Origin: Chrysomallon squamiferum
Taxonomy: Eukaryota; Mollusca; Gastropoda; Neomphalida; Peltospiridae
DNA length: 64,000 bases
Assembly: GCA_012295275.1 (NCBI GenBank)
Contig: CM022671.1
Coordinates: 29,320,750 to 29,384,749 of the forward strand
Direction of reading: 5' to 3'
Part shown: positions 63,913 to 64,000 of the stretch, piece after piece
How positions within the stretch are numbered: position 1 is the stretch's first letter
Layout: the number at the start of each line of letters is the position of its first letter
Position numbers and translations under genes: made by a program
Notes under the pieces: generated by a model
What the model was told of the DNA's origin: nothing
The model's database searches: none
What the model saw: only the letters and a program-made list of their open reading frames with translations

Positions 63913-64000
63913 GGAATTTTTATTTTATTCTCTTTGTATTCACCTCTTTATCTTTCTTTTTTTATTTCATTGTCAGTCCAGGATGTTATCAGTTCTAAAA

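Larger units (their letters stand above)
61300..64000. repeat. Segmental duplication unit B (contains DUF3472 copy 3)
   Basis: Partner of 57705-60302. It carries a long A homopolymer near 61361-61395 that unit A lacks. The match still holds at the last bases of the window (gttatcagttctaaaa), so the true right boundary is beyond 64000. Confidence 0.85.

Noticed and set aside
1-64000. CRISPR arrays, tRNA or rRNA genes, prokaryotic operons
   Set aside because: None seen; the simple tandem repeats lack spacers of constant size, and no tRNA-like cloverleaf with A/B boxes was noticed by eye.

Overview
This is AT-rich animal nuclear DNA: many small exons with GT/AG introns, dense ATT, TA, GT, GA and AAAT microsatellites, and no prokaryote-style operons. 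Gene content points to a lophotrochozoan, most likely a mollusc: tandem astakine/prokineticin-type Cys-rich secreted proteins, a tandem DUF3472 array, and animal SGF29, PNLDC1 and tectonic genes. The species cannot be fixed from sequence alone.

Layout. 1-5.7 kb: no supportable gene; a CpG-enriched stretch near 4.2-4.5 kb and a hAT-like MITE. 5.7-12.4 kb (+): six-exon gene for an unrecognised, probably nuclear, low-complexity protein of about 784 aa. 14.8-26.0 kb (-): 14-exon tectonic family gene (about 896 aa; ciliary transition zone). 26.3-37.5 kb (+): 22-exon PNLDC1 gene (541 aa; piRNA 3' trimming exonuclease) whose start codon lies about 300 bp head-to-head from the tectonic start. 39.7-44.0 kb (-): nine-exon SGF29 gene (322 aa; H3K4me-reading SAGA subunit). 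45.8-52.6 kb (+): two paralogous secreted 10-cysteine prokineticin/astakine-like genes, the first with two complete domains, the second with one complete and one eroded domain. 54.7-64.0 kb (-): three tandem DUF3472 genes, each with one coding intron; the proximal copy carries a one-base frameshift, and the other two lie on a recent segmental duplication of at least 2.6 kb.

All gene models were built by hand from acceptor/donor sites and reading phase; phases close across every coding junction listed. Internal splice coordinates may be off by a base or so. The most noteworthy points are the DUF3472 array with an identical 3' tract in all three copies and GC unlike its surroundings, the double-domain prokineticin-like gene with its degrading neighbour, and the shared promoter between a ciliary gene and a piRNA-pathway gene.
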